Origin: Peribacillus muralis
GTDB lineage: Bacteria > Bacillota > Bacilli > Bacillales > DSM-1321
Direction: 5' to 3'
Assembly: GCF_001439925.1 (NCBI RefSeq)
Contig: NZ_LMBV01000024.1
Span: forward strand, 1-60,455
DNA length: 60,455 bases
Shown here: piece by piece, positions 35,280 through 44,533 of the stretch
Position numbering within the stretch: position 1 is the first letter of the stretch
Layout of the letters: every line of letters begins with the position of its first letter
Program-made: the position numbers and the translations under genes
The notes under the pieces: generated by a model
Database searches by the model: none
The model's input: the letters and a program-made list of their open reading frames with translations, nothing else
Told to the model about the DNA's origin: nothing

Positions 35280-35936
35280 TTAGCTTAATTGTTTAATTAC
35301 TTCTTGTGCAACGCTAATTGTAGATTGTGGATTTTGACCAGTAATTAAATTTCCATCTACTTGAAGGTGATTACTCCAATTTACTTCTGCGATGAAATTT
35401 GCACCTAGTTCACGTAAACGTGTTTCTAATAAGAATGGCATGAACCGATCTAAGGTTGTTTCTTTTTCTTCTTCATCAGTAAAGGAGGTTACCATTTTAC
35501 CGGCTACTAATGGTGTACCATTGGATAAAGTCACACCAACTAAACCTGCAGGACCATGACACACAGCTGCTACAACTTTATTTGTTTCATACAATTGACG
35601 AATTAAATTTTGAAGCTTCTCATTGTCTGGTAAATCAAACATTGTTCCATGTCCGCCTGCCAAGAAAATTGCATCAAATTGTGAAGCGTCTATCTCATCA
35701 AGCTTCACAGTATTTACTAAATGTTTTTCTGTATCTAGAACCTCTTGTGGTACATCTTGTAAACTTCTCTCATCAATTGGTGCTTGCCCACCAAGTGGGC
35801 TGGCGACTGTGATTTCGAATCCCAACTTATCAAATTCAACATATGCTTCACCAAATTCAGAAAGCCAAAGACCTGTTTCATGCCCCTCGTTCATTTTATC
35901 AGCCGTAGTTACAACCATTAAAATATGTTTTTTCAT
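35280..35936 (-). CDS. DJ-1/PfpI (Hsp31-like) family protein
   Basis: 218 residues with AGGAGGAG before the ATG. The nucleophile elbow is VVAAVCHGPAGLVGV (Cys about 137), with an upstream Glu in the GHETGLWLSEFGE loop and AIFLAGGHGTMFDLPDN. The long N-terminal loop and GHET.LW pattern are those of the Hsp31/YDR533C group, which act as glyoxalase III or protein deglycase and as chaperones. Together with the ABM gene and LysR regulator it suggests a carbonyl/electrophile stress locus. Confidence 0.88.
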   Translation of the reverse strand: MKKHILMVVTTADKMNEGHETGLWLSEFGEAYVEFDKLGFEITVASPLGGQAPIDERSLQDVPQEVLDTEKHLVNTVKLDEIDASQFDAIFLAGGHGTMFDLPDNEKLQNLIRQLYETNKVVAAVCHGPAGLVGVTLSNGTPLVAGKMVTSFTDEEEKETTLDRFMPFLLETRLRELGANFIAEVNWSNHLQVDGNLITGQNPQSTISVAQEVIKQLS

Positions 35937-36166
35937 TATTTTCTCCTCCTAGCGTGTTAGTAGTAATATTGCTTACGAATAGTATTGTAGTCCTGAATTA
36001 TGTATAAAACAAATTAGAAAATAGAGCTATTGCTATAAAAATATTTATGGGACTGGTAATAGCTGCTTTCATTCCGTATTTTACTTCTGTAAGGATAAAC
36101 CTTCTCGAATGTTTGTAAAGCAGGCAGAAATCAATCAAAGTTTATTTATTTATACGAGGAAAGTGG

Positions 36167-36349
36167 ATGAGAGCGACCGTCTTTTCACTTACCATTTTAT
36201 TGATAGAAGAAAAGGTAAACAGCAAAGTGTACACTTTCTCTGGTGGGGACAGCTACATTTATTGGTTAGGGATAACCAACTTATTGTTGATATTCTCCTT
36301 AGGACTATGCTTTAGCAATTGTTTATTAATTCGTCCGAACTGGAGATAA
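36167..36349 (+). CDS. possible small membrane protein (60 aa)
   Basis: ATG 36167 with GAGGAAAG upstream. One hydrophobic stretch (IYWLGITNLLLIFSLGLCFS) is present. The last codons and the stop run into the AATTCGTCCGAAC repeat array, so the 3' end is probably not original. It may be a real gene fragment or chance. Confidence 0.3.
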   Translation: MRATVFSLTILLIEEKVNSKVYTFSGGDSYIYWLGITNLLLIFSLGLCFSNCLLIRPNWR

Positions 36350-36420
36350 TTCGACCGAAACAAGGAATAATTCGTCCGAACTGAAGATAATTCAACCTAA
36401 ACAAGAATAATCCCCCTGAA
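36328..36420. repeat. 20-21 bp short tandem repeat array
   Basis: Units starting AATTCGTCCGAACTGGAGAT, AATTCGACCGAAACAAGGA and similar begin at 36328, 36348, 36369, 36389 and 36409. Alternate copies are more alike, so the higher-order period is about 41 bp. Spacing is regular and there are no unique spacers. Confidence 0.8.
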
Positions 36421-36622
36421 TTTTATAGGATGCACTAAAGAAGATCACTTATTAGGTGGTCTTTTTTATTTGTTCAAAAATCAACATTAGCGTTTAACAA
36501 ATCGTTTTTTTAAAGTCTGATTTGGGGCTAAAGGACAATATTACGATTGAAAAATTCTGGTCTTTCAATAAATGTACAAGCATTTCCTAATAAGCACCAT
36601 AAAATATTAGGAGGTGATAAAA

Positions 36623-37585
36623 TTGACAGTTAAAGTAGAAACATTATTGGATCGATCCGAAAAAAATATGGGCAGCGGAATCCATCCAATCGTTAAGGAA
36701 TCAGCATTGGAACTCGTTAAACGGGCATACAAAGAAGGTATTTTTGTGCAAATCAGTGCCGGTTATCGATCTATGGAAGAACAAGCGAAGTTATATGGTC
36801 AAGGTCGCTTAGGTTATAGCTATGGTGGATTGAATTATAGTGATTTATCAAAACCCATCGTGACATTTGCGATGCCAGGTCAATCTTATCATAACTATGG
36901 ACTAGCTATTGATTATTTCATAGTCAGTGATGATGGAAAGAATGCCTTATGGACAGTTGAAGCCAAATGGAGACGTGCAGCGGCTATAGGTAAATCCTTG
37001 GGCTTTACTTGGGGCGGGGAATGGTCAATTTTTAAAGATTATCCACATTTGGAAATGACGGGTGGATTATCTTATTCTCAGTTAATATCAGGAATGAAGC
37101 CTATTTTGATATCAAAAGTGAACGTAACCCCTCCACCTAAAACAGAAGTGGAATCGCCAGACATTGAAGAAGAGACGCCGCCTAAGGACAGTGGCAATCA
37201 GACTATTAAGACCATCCAGTCCACTTTGAATAGGCGGTATCAAGCGAAAATTGATGTGGATGGTTTTTATGGACCGAATACGAAGAAGGCGCTGATCAAG
37301 GGGTATCAAACGGAATTGAATAAACAATATGGTGCAAAGCTTAATATAGATGGGGAATGGGGACCACGAACAAGGGATGCATCACCTAATGTCAGGGAAG
37401 GGGCAGAAGGTAATATCACCTATATCCTACAAGCAGCACTTTATATGGAAGGGTTTAACCCACGGGGCATCGACGGTATTTTTGGAAGCGGAACGGAATT
37501 AGCGGTGAAGGCATATCAAAGATCTGCAGGAATATCCGCAGACGGCATCGTTGGCGAAAATACATTTTCTAAGCTATTTGGATGA
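36623..37585 (+). CDS. CwlK-like L-alanyl-D-glutamate endopeptidase with two PG-binding domains
   Basis: TTG start at 36623, placed 5 nt after AGGAGGTGA; the GTG at 36614 lies inside the RBS. 320 residues. An M15 VanY-type peptidase occupies about 1-160: ISAGYRSMEEQAKLYGQGR, PGQSYHNYGLAIDYF (His, Asp zinc ligands) and PHLEMTG (His). After a Pro/Glu linker (about 172-195) come two peptidoglycan-binding domains (TIQSTLNRRYQAKIDVDGFYGPNTK and the last 60 residues). It has no signal peptide, like phage endolysins and sporulation lysins of this type. It cleaves the peptide stem of peptidoglycan. Confidence 0.88.
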   Translation: MTVKVETLLDRSEKNMGSGIHPIVKESALELVKRAYKEGIFVQISAGYRSMEEQAKLYGQGRLGYSYGGLNYSDLSKPIVTFAMPGQSYHNYGLAIDYFIVSDDGKNALWTVEAKWRRAAAIGKSLGFTWGGEWSIFKDYPHLEMTGGLSYSQLISGMKPILISKVNVTPPPKTEVESPDIEEETPPKDSGNQTIKTIQSTLNRRYQAKIDVDGFYGPNTKKALIKGYQTELNKQYGAKLNIDGEWGPRTRDASPNVREGAEGNITYILQAALYMEGFNPRGIDGIFGSGTELAVKAYQRSAGISADGIVGENTFSKLFG

Positions 37586-37634
37586 TAAGAGCTAAAAATG
37601 GTACCAATCATGCATACAACCTTATAGCAAATCA

Positions 37635-37667
37635 AAAAAGTCCATGATTTAAGAGGACTTTTTTTGA
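37635..37667 (+). terminator. terminator after the endopeptidase gene
   Basis: AAAAAGTCC / GGACTTTTT arms with an 11-nt loop and a T-run. Confidence 0.8.
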
Positions 37668-37989
37668 GTGATAATCGATGATGAAAGAAAAAAGGATGAG
37701 GTTGAAATCGAAACTTCTCAAGCTAAAATCGACACAAACGGTACGTATAATGCTGGGAAAATAGATGGAGAAGTTTAAATATTTCTCGAAAAGGAAAATA
37801 CATATCTATAGAGCTACTTTACGATAATAAAATGATTGCAAATGTATAACGATAATTCCAATAAATGTTAATTGTTGAATGGATGGTCGACCGTTGACAA
37901 AGTAGTTGTAACAAATGAACTATATACAAAGAAAGCGCTTTCATTTAAAATGGATTTTAAGAAAAGCGAAGCCGAGAGGTGTGTGCAAT
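37668..37989. other. intergenic with cre-like site
   Basis: A 37-codon GTG ORF (about 37669-37779, VIIDDERKKDEVEIETSQAK, then IDTNGTYNAGKIDGEV) lacks an RBS and looks like a fragment. AGAAAGCGCTTTCA at about 37930-37943 fits a CcpA cre site and lies about 50 bp before the next small gene. Confidence 0.4.
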
Positions 37990-38109
37990 ATGGTGAATAA
38001 AGACGAAGGGAATTTCTTAAAAGGTCTTTTGTTTGGTACATCTTTAAGCATACCGTTATGGGTCTCTTTTTTTGGATGGGTAAAAATATTATTTAATATA
38101 TTATTTTAG
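37990..38109 (+). CDS. 39-aa membrane peptide
   Basis: ATG 37990, behind a GAGAGGTG element; the longer upstream frame has no RBS. The peptide MVNKDEGNFLKGLLFGTSLS then IPLWVSFFGWVKILFNILF has a short charged start and one hydrophobic helix. Similar one-helix peptides with a GLLFG..LS.PLW pattern occur in bacilli, function unknown. From 38110 to 38383 there is no gene; a translated GLLIILSAALFVLFVGQF-like string suggests decayed membrane-protein sequence. Confidence 0.5.
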   Translation: MVNKDEGNFLKGLLFGTSLSIPLWVSFFGWVKILFNILF

Positions 38110-38383
38110 AGCTTAATAGGATTTTCTTGGCCGGACAAAAGAGGAATCTGATTAAGTGGGTTCGATTAATGATCTAGGTTCAAACCTGGGTCTTTAATGG
38201 CTCTAACAGGGGACTGCTGATCATTTTGTCAGCGGCCTTATTTGTGTTATTTGTTGGTCAATTTCGCAATTATATTTTTTAGACTAAACAGAGGATGAGC
38301 TAAACGTGACACTTAACAACAAGTGGGAACCTATAGTGGGCGGTTGCGTATAATAACATAATAGGAAAAGGAGCGATGCTTTT

Positions 38384-38803
38384 ATGGGATTTTGGAATCA
38401 GGTTTTTAGACCTCAGATTTCAGTCGGTGTATTGGCAGGCGGTCACGTATTAACTGATCATGTAGAAGGCAAAAAACATATTAATAAAATGACGATAATC
38501 AAAGAAATAGAGCCAGGCCGAGTTAAGGTCATAACGGCGTTTGGACAGAAGCACTTCACTTTTTCACGGATTGAATGGGAACAGTTCGAAAGTCGAAATG
38601 GCAGTAAACCTAAAAACAGTTCGATTTTAAGTACAGCGCTTGTCGGTTCAGTAGGTACAATCGCAGATGTTGCTGTCCGAGCAATGAAAAAAGACACTTG
38701 GAAAGCATTTATTTATTTAATTGACGAAGAAGGCAAGGAGCACAAAACACTCATTCAGTGTACGAAGGAACAATTCAATCAAGTATCACATATAGCGAAC
38801 TAA
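38384..38803 (+). CDS. hypothetical protein (139 aa)
   Basis: ATG behind AAAAGGAGCG. Soluble mixed alpha/beta protein: MGFWNQVFRPQISVGVLAGG, basic in the middle (EIEPGRVKVITAFGQKHFTF) with a Gly/Ala-rich possible membrane-associated turn (STALVGSVGTIADVAVRAM) and ending LIDEEGKEHKTLIQCTKEQF. The LIDEEGKEHK...CTKEQFNQV end resembles SHOCT/PH-like Bacillus proteins, but I do not recognise a family. It stands alone between two gene-poor stretches. Confidence 0.6.
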   Translation: MGFWNQVFRPQISVGVLAGGHVLTDHVEGKKHINKMTIIKEIEPGRVKVITAFGQKHFTFSRIEWEQFESRNGSKPKNSSILSTALVGSVGTIADVAVRAMKKDTWKAFIYLIDEEGKEHKTLIQCTKEQFNQVSHIAN

Positions 38804-39434
38804 GCTGCTTTATCATAAGTCGGAAGGGAAAAGCCTGTATTAAAACCTATCATAAAAAATGATTCTACCTAAGTGCAATCTAGCACCTTTCCGATTTATG
38901 AGTACCTGAAACAATGAGGACAACTGCCGTACACAAATAATTTTAAGCGTCCCTAACGCTATTAAGTAGCCAAGATTTAAAGACTTACTTGTTTTATCGT
39001 GAGCTTGAAGAATCATGATAGCTGCACAACATAATAATAAGACTGTTCGTGCTGAACACAAGCTGTATCAATATTTATAAGGAAACCGTTTTGGTTCTTT
39101 AAAATCTCCAAACTTCCGACTAATCCTCTACAACCTCCATAAAATCATACCGTGCAACAAATCTTTATTAAATTCCCATAAAGCATAATTAGACAAGGCA
39201 ACAGTTATTGAAGTCCCGTAAAGTTTTTCCATTTAAGGGGTTGAATTACTAATGTTCAATGACTATAATGGATTCATATATTTCTGAATATTAAATTAGT
39301 TTTTCGAATAGTATTTTTATCTCTCTTTTAAGCAAGGAATAGTTGCAATGTGAAGTAGCTGAAGTGTTAGGGGGAAAACAAGAAGCTTGTATAAAGGATG
39401 GGTTCACTACTTTTACTCTTAATGCTGTCGATAG
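38804..39434. other. gene-poor stretch
   Basis: No supported gene, RNA or repeat. Short frames on both strands look random. It separates the hypothetical gene from a gene fragment. Confidence 0.4.
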
Positions 39435-39623
39435 CACACGACTGCATCTCAACTCAAGCAAACAATACATAGGGATTTTAATCTATTTCCAGCGGGTACA
39501 GCAATCGGTAAAGAAAAAGAGGATTACAAGCGCATCATCATCGCTCCTACTGCGTATGGTCAGGCATTGGCAATTGTATTGCTGTCAGAGGTTCTCGAGC
39601 ATGAAAATTTGTCGGTGAAATGA
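39435..39623 (+). pseudogene. C-terminal coding fragment, family not recognised
   Basis: One frame is open for 62 codons and ends in TGA 39621-39623: SQLKQTIHRDFNLFPAGTAI, then KEKEDYKRIIIAPTAYGQAL and AIVLLSEVLEHENLSVK. It reads like the end of a folded alpha/beta protein, has no start or RBS, and stops 45 bp before the LacI gene. I cannot name the family. Confidence 0.35.
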
Positions 39624-39667
39624 GAAAATTACTTCATGGTAAATGAAAAACAGGAAGAGGTGTAGCC

Positions 39668-40687
39668 ATGAAACCAACCATTTATGATGTAGCAAAGGAA
39701 GCGAATGTGTCTATTGCTACAGTTTCAAAAGTAATCAATAATACGGGACGAATAGGTGAGAAGACGAAAAACAGGGTCCTTGATATCATGAAAGAACTAG
39801 AATATCAGCCGAGCAGTTTAGCGGTAGCTTTAACTGGAAAGAAAACTTTTACCATTGGCGTACTCGTTCCGGATATCGCTAATCCTTTCTTTGCTGAAGT
39901 AGCCCGGGCGCTAGAAAACAATGCTAGAAAGTCTGGCTATGCACTCATCTTATGTAGCACAGATTATCAGCTAGAGCGCGAGAATGATTATTTGGAGCTT
40001 CTTATAAAAAAACAAGTTGACGGCTTGATCATCGCAACAGAACCTAAAGACCTAAAACAATTCAAAAACCTTAACAATCGTAAAATACCGTTCGTCATGT
40101 TTTCTTTTGACCATTTGGCATTAGAATCGAACGTCGTTACGACCGATGACATAAGAGGAGGATATCTTGCAGGCCGGTACTTGTGGGAAAAAGGGCATCG
40201 GAATATAGCCGTCATTACAGAAACACAACGTGCAAGTGGTCATTTGCGTTTAGAGGGATTTAAGCAGTCGTTCGTTGATGAAGGAATGGACTTTAGTAAC
40301 ACCTTGGTCATCCAGGCGAAATCTAAAATCGAAGAGGCGAAAGAAGCCGCACACCAAATATTGAAGATGGAAAAGTTGCCAACAGCTGTTTTTGCTACAA
40401 CCGATTTAATTGCTGCTGTCTTTATTAATGAAGCTCGTAAGGCGAAAGTATCTGTCCCGCATGATCTATCGGTTATTGGCTTTGATAACACGATTCATGC
40501 AGAAATGGTCGAGCCTGGCTTAACGACGATCGCACAGCCTATAACTGATTTGGCACGTTATGCAATTCATCAGCTGATGGAGTCAATTGAAAAGCCGGAT
40601 ATGCCTGCGCATCGGATGATGCTTGCCCCAACACTTATTGAACGCGAGTCAGTAAGAGATTTAAATAAAAAGAACTCCTTAACTTAA
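39668..40687 (+). CDS. LacI-family regulator, likely of the iol operon
   Basis: 339 residues, ATG behind AGAGGTG. Residues 1-55 are the LacI HTH and hinge helix (TIYDVAKEANVSIATVSKVINN). The periplasmic-binding-like core follows (TFTIGVLVPDIANPFFAEVARAL, DGLIIATEPKDL, DLSVIGFDNT). It is 178 bp upstream of iolG in the same direction. Two GCGC-centred palindromes lie in that gap, as expected for LacI operators. B. subtilis controls iol with a DeoR-type IolR, so this is a different solution. The ligand is probably an inositol catabolite (inferred). Confidence 0.85.
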   Translation: MKPTIYDVAKEANVSIATVSKVINNTGRIGEKTKNRVLDIMKELEYQPSSLAVALTGKKTFTIGVLVPDIANPFFAEVARALENNARKSGYALILCSTDYQLERENDYLELLIKKQVDGLIIATEPKDLKQFKNLNNRKIPFVMFSFDHLALESNVVTTDDIRGGYLAGRYLWEKGHRNIAVITETQRASGHLRLEGFKQSFVDEGMDFSNTLVIQAKSKIEEAKEAAHQILKMEKLPTAVFATTDLIAAVFINEARKAKVSVPHDLSVIGFDNTIHAEMVEPGLTTIAQPITDLARYAIHQLMESIEKPDMPAHRMMLAPTLIERESVRDLNKKNSLT

Positions 40688-40714
40688 AGCTGACCGAACT
40701 GAAATCGGCAGCTT
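40685..40714 (+). terminator. terminator after the LacI gene
   Basis: AAAGCTG..CCGA / TCGG.CAGCTTT stem with one bulge, directly overlapping the stop region; short T-run. Confidence 0.5.
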
Positions 40715-40730
40715 TCCATTACAAGTTTTG

Positions 40731-40825
40731 GTTAAGCGCTTAACTATTAATTGACTATAAAAAATCATTATACACGTAAGGTTGAGAATAAAAGGGGTAT
40801 CAATATGTTTGAGAAAGCGCTTAAC
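40731..40825. promoter_or_regulatory. paired LacI-type operators before iolG
   Basis: GTTAAGCGCTTAAC (40731-40744, perfect palindrome) and GAGAAAGCGCTTAAC (40811-40825) share AAGCGCTTAAC and are about 80 bp apart, flanking the likely promoter (a TTGACT at 40751). Two operators one helical multiple apart allow looping. They also resemble cre sites, so CcpA could use them too. Confidence 0.65.
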
Positions 40826-40865
40826 CCACTTGATGCTCAATCTTATAAAAGGGAGGGTTCAGTAA

Positions 40866-41891
40866 ATGACATTGACTGTAGGAATAATTGGTGCTGGACG
40901 TATTGGAAAAATACATGTAGATAATTTGAGGGGAAATTCCCAGATCCGGGTAAAAAGTGTATCAGATATTGCAACTGGGCACCTTGAAGGATGGGCAAAA
41001 GAGAAACAAATTGAAGTATTGACAATAAATTACGATGACATCCTGAATGATCCGGAAATTAACGCTGTATTTATTTGTTCTCCTACCAATACACATGCAA
41101 CCATTATTAAAAAAGCTGCTGCAGCCGGAAAACACATTTTTTGCGAAAAACCTGTAAGTTTTTCTGTCGAAGAAACGGAAGAGGCGCTCGAGGTCGTTGA
41201 AAAGGCTGGTGTAAAGCTTCAAGTTGGTTTTAATCGTCGCTTTGACCCCAACTTCCGTAAAATTCGCGAGATTGTACAAGCAGGACAGATTGGTCACCCG
41301 CATATTTTACGGATTACATCACGTGATCCTGAGCCGCCAAATGCTGAATACATAAAATCGTCAGGCGGGCTATTCATGGACATGACGATTCATGATTTTG
41401 ATATGGCACGCTACATCATGGGCAGTGAGGTTATCGAGGTACATGCATATGGAGCTGTGTTAGTGGACCCGACCATTGGTGAAGCAGGCGATATTGATAC
41501 CGCTATCATTTCCTTGAAGTTTGCCAATGGCGCTCTTGGAGTAATCGAGAATAGCCGCCGTGCCGCTTACGGATACGATCAGCGATTGGAGATTTTCGGT
41601 GATAAAGGAGCGGCACAGGCGGATAACAACCGAGCAAATACGGTTGAGGTGTCGACAGCGGAACATGTTTCTAAGGAGAAGCCATTGTACTTTTTCCTAG
41701 AAAGATACACACAAGCTTATATAGATGAGGTTACAGGGTTTGCCACTGCCGTCCTTGAGAATCACCAAGTTATCTGCAGCGGTTTTGATGGCCTTCAGGC
41801 AGAACGGATCGCGAATGCGGCAAGAAAATCACTTGAAACTGGGGCACCGGTTCAGTTGAATCAGCTTGGACAATCCGCAACTATTCACTGA
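40866..41891 (+). CDS. iolG: inositol 2-dehydrogenase
   Basis: 341 residues, GGGAGG before the ATG. Gfo/Idh/MocA fold: the NAD loop GIIGAGRIGKIHVDN, the EKP motif HIFCEKPVSF, and SSGGLFMDMTIHDFDMARYI carrying the catalytic Asp-His pair next to the active Lys in CEKP. It oxidises myo-inositol to 2-keto-myo-inositol (scyllo-inosose) with NAD. First gene of iolG-C-A-D-E-B and 34 bp upstream of iolC. Related scyllo-inositol dehydrogenases are possible, but the context favours IolG. Confidence 0.9.
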   Translation: MTLTVGIIGAGRIGKIHVDNLRGNSQIRVKSVSDIATGHLEGWAKEKQIEVLTINYDDILNDPEINAVFICSPTNTHATIIKKAAAAGKHIFCEKPVSFSVEETEEALEVVEKAGVKLQVGFNRRFDPNFRKIREIVQAGQIGHPHILRITSRDPEPPNAEYIKSSGGLFMDMTIHDFDMARYIMGSEVIEVHAYGAVLVDPTIGEAGDIDTAIISLKFANGALGVIENSRRAAYGYDQRLEIFGDKGAAQADNNRANTVEVSTAEHVSKEKPLYFFLERYTQAYIDEVTGFATAVLENHQVICSGFDGLQAERIANAARKSLETGAPVQLNQLGQSATIH

Positions 41892-41925
41892 TTTTTAGTG
41901 AAAATATACGAAAGGAGTGATTGAT

Positions 41926-42927
41926 ATGAACCCGCTTAAATTTAAACAAGACCGGCCGCTTGATGTTATTGCGCTAGGTCGCCTATGTGTTGACTTGAAT
42001 GCCAATGAAACGAATCGTCCGATGGAGGAGACGCGAACGTTCACGAAATATGTTGGCGGATCTCCTGCAAACATCGCGATTGGTTCAGCAAGGCTTGGCC
42101 AAAAGTCTGGTTTTATCGGAAAAGTATCGGACGACCAAATGGGCCGTTTCATTACGGATTACTTAAAAAAGAATGACATTGATACGACTGGAGTGAAGAT
42201 TGACAGAACTGGAGCGGTGACAGGTCTCGCTTTTACAGAAATCAAAAGCCCGGAAGATTGCAGCATTTTAATGTACCGCGACAATGTAGCGGATTTGAAA
42301 CTACACCCATCAGAAGTGGATGAAGCGTATATTAAACAGTCAAAAGCACTGATAATCTCTGGAACCGCGCTTGCAAAAAGTCCTTCTCGTGAGGCTGTAT
42401 TCGTTGCACTGGAATATGCAGTGGAACACGAGGTAACCGTATTCTTTGATCTTGACTATCGTCCATACACATGGACGGATGAAGCAGAAACAGCTGTTTA
42501 TTACAACTTGGCTGCCCAAAAGTGCGATGTGATTATCGGAACACGCGAAGAGTTCGACATGATGGAAAAGATGTTGAATATTGAAGAATCAGATGACTAT
42601 TTAACAGCATCCCGCTGGTTTTCTTATCGAGCCGAACTAGTTGTCATCAAACACGGAGGGTCCGGGTCGATTTCCTACACGAAAGACGGAGGAACACACC
42701 GAAGCGGTATTTTTCAGACTAATGTTTTGAAAACTTTTGGTGCAGGGGATTCTTATGCATCGGCATTCATTTACGGGCTCATGAATGGGCAGGACGTATC
42801 AGAGGCGATGAAAATGGGAAGCGCTTCCGCATCGATTGTCATTTCCCGTCATAGCTGCTCAGATGCAATGCCAACAAAGCAAGAACTTCAAAATCATATG
42901 GAAACAGCAGTTTATGAACGTGCTTAA
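41926..42927 (+). CDS. iolC: 5-dehydro-2-deoxygluconokinase
   Basis: 333 residues from ATG 41926 with AAAGGAG 8 nt upstream. PfkB-family sugar kinase: N-terminal LDVIALGRLCVDLNANE, KYVGGSPANIAIGSARLG, and the C-terminal ATP/anion-hole motif TFGAGDSYASAFIYGL with the catalytic Asp. It phosphorylates 2-deoxy-5-keto-gluconate. The length is that of stand-alone IolC; the longer IolC-aldolase fusion is not used, and no iolJ lies in the operon. Confidence 0.92.
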   Translation: MNPLKFKQDRPLDVIALGRLCVDLNANETNRPMEETRTFTKYVGGSPANIAIGSARLGQKSGFIGKVSDDQMGRFITDYLKKNDIDTTGVKIDRTGAVTGLAFTEIKSPEDCSILMYRDNVADLKLHPSEVDEAYIKQSKALIISGTALAKSPSREAVFVALEYAVEHEVTVFFDLDYRPYTWTDEAETAVYYNLAAQKCDVIIGTREEFDMMEKMLNIEESDDYLTASRWFSYRAELVVIKHGGSGSISYTKDGGTHRSGIFQTNVLKTFGAGDSYASAFIYGLMNGQDVSEAMKMGSASASIVISRHSCSDAMPTKQELQNHMETAVYERA

Positions 42928-42970
42928 ATGTGAGAATAGTAGATTTGTAAAATAGAAAGGATGATTTCAG

Positions 42971-44431
42971 ATGACAGTTACTACAAAAACCTTGAAAAAC
43001 TATATTGGCGGCGAATGGGTAGAGTCAAAATCAGAAAAAACAGAAGTAGTATATAATCCGGCAACTGGAGAAGAGCTTACTAGCGTACCGCTTTCCACAA
43101 AAGAAGAAGTTGATCATGCAGTACACGTAGCAAATGAAGCATTTAAAACATGGTCTAAAGTTCCTGTTCCAAAACGTGCACGTATTCTTTTCAAATACCA
43201 GCAACTTCTCGTGGAAAACTGGGTAGAGCTTGCAAAACTTGTAACAAAAGAAAACGGTAAAAGCTATTCAGAAGCGTACGGTGAAGTCCTTCGTGGTATC
43301 GAATGTGTGGAATTTGCGGCAGGTGCACCGACCTTAATGATGGGAAAACAGCTGCCTGATATTGCAACGGATCTCGAATCCGGCATGTATCGTTATCCGA
43401 TTGGTGTTGTTGGTGGTATTACGCCGTTCAACTTTCCAATGATGGTTCCTTGCTGGATGTTCCCACTTGCTATTGCTTGTGGAAATACATTCGTGTTAAA
43501 GCCATCAGAGAAGACACCGATTCTTGCAGGCCGTCTTGCTGAATTATTTGAAGAAGCAGGGCTTCCAAAAGGTGTATTGAATATCATTCATGGTGCACAT
43601 GATGTGGTAAATGGCCTTCTTGAACATAAGCTTGTTAAAGCGATTTCGTTTGTCGGTTCACAGCCAGTTGCAGAATATGTATACAAGACAGGCACAGCTA
43701 ACCTTAAGCGTGTTCAGGCACTTGCTGGTGCAAAAAATCACTCGATCGTATTAAAGGATGCCAATCTTGATTTTGCAACAAAGGAAATCATTAGTGCTGC
43801 TTTCGGTTCAGCAGGTGAGCGCTGTATGGCTACCGCTGTAGTGACAGTAGAGGAGTCTGTAGCGGATGAGTTGATTGCGAAGCTAAAGAAGACCGCTGAT
43901 GAAATTGTAATCGGAAATGGACTTGATGAAGGTATCTTCCTTGGACCAGTTATTCGTGAATCTCACAAAGAACAGACCCTTGGTTATATTGCATCAGGCG
44001 TTGAGCAAGGCGCAAGGCTTGTCCGTGATGGCCGTACCGACGATGCAGTAAAAGGCGAGGGCTACTTTGTTGGACCAACGATCTTCGATCACGTGACCCA
44101 AGAAATGAAAATCTGGCAGAATGAAGTTTTTGCTCCGGTACTTTCAATCGTCCGTGTCCAAGACCTGACGGAGGCAGTAGAATTTGCAAATGCGTCACCA
44201 TTCGCAAATGGCGCATGCATCTATACAGACAGTGCATCAGCTGTTCGCCAATTCCGGGAAACAATAGATGCAGGGATGCTTGGTGTTAATGTCGGTGTTC
44301 CAGCGCCAATGGCGTTCTTCCCGTTCTCAGGCTATAAAGATTCCTTCTACGGTGATCTGCATGCGAATGGAACAGATGGGGTGGAATTCTACACAAGGAA
44401 GAAAATGCTGACAGCTCGTTATGTAAAGTAA
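42971..44431 (+). CDS. iolA: methylmalonate-semialdehyde dehydrogenase
   Basis: 486 residues, AGAAAGGATG upstream of the ATG. ALDH superfamily: [30 protein letters not shown], the NAD-binding [23 protein letters not shown] with the nucleophile Cys (about 285), and the C-terminal [14 protein letters not shown]. It oxidises malonate semialdehyde (and methylmalonate semialdehyde) to acetyl-CoA (propionyl-CoA), the last step of inositol breakdown. In B. subtilis iolA is the first gene of the operon; here it is third. Confidence 0.93.
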   Translation: MTVTTKTLKNYIGGEWVESKSEKTEVVYNPATGEELTSVPLSTKEEVDHAVHVANEAFKTWSKVPVPKRARILFKYQQLLVENWVELAKLVTKENGKSYSEAYGEVLRGIECVEFAAGAPTLMMGKQLPDIATDLESGMYRYPIGVVGGITPFNFPMMVPCWMFPLAIACGNTFVLKPSEKTPILAGRLAELFEEAGLPKGVLNIIHGAHDVVNGLLEHKLVKAISFVGSQPVAEYVYKTGTANLKRVQALAGAKNHSIVLKDANLDFATKEIISAAFGSAGERCMATAVVTVEESVADELIAKLKKTADEIVIGNGLDEGIFLGPVIRESHKEQTLGYIASGVEQGARLVRDGRTDDAVKGEGYFVGPTIFDHVTQEMKIWQNEVFAPVLSIVRVQDLTEAVEFANASPFANGACIYTDSASAVRQFRETIDAGMLGVNVGVPAPMAFFPFSGYKDSFYGDLHANGTDGVEFYTRKKMLTARYVK

Positions 44432-44533
44432 TTCGAGAAATAAACAGGGGAGTGGTGGAATGGAGACAATCCGTTCCGCAACCCTTTTTCTTTTTTTAAG
44501 ACCATATCGTTCTGTATGAGAGGAGATTAAATA

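Noticed and set aside
40731..40744. CcpA cre site as the sole reading of GTTAAGCGCTTAAC
   Set aside because: The site is a perfect palindrome repeated before iolG, directly after a LacI-type gene, so a dedicated operator is the better first reading; a shared role is still possible.
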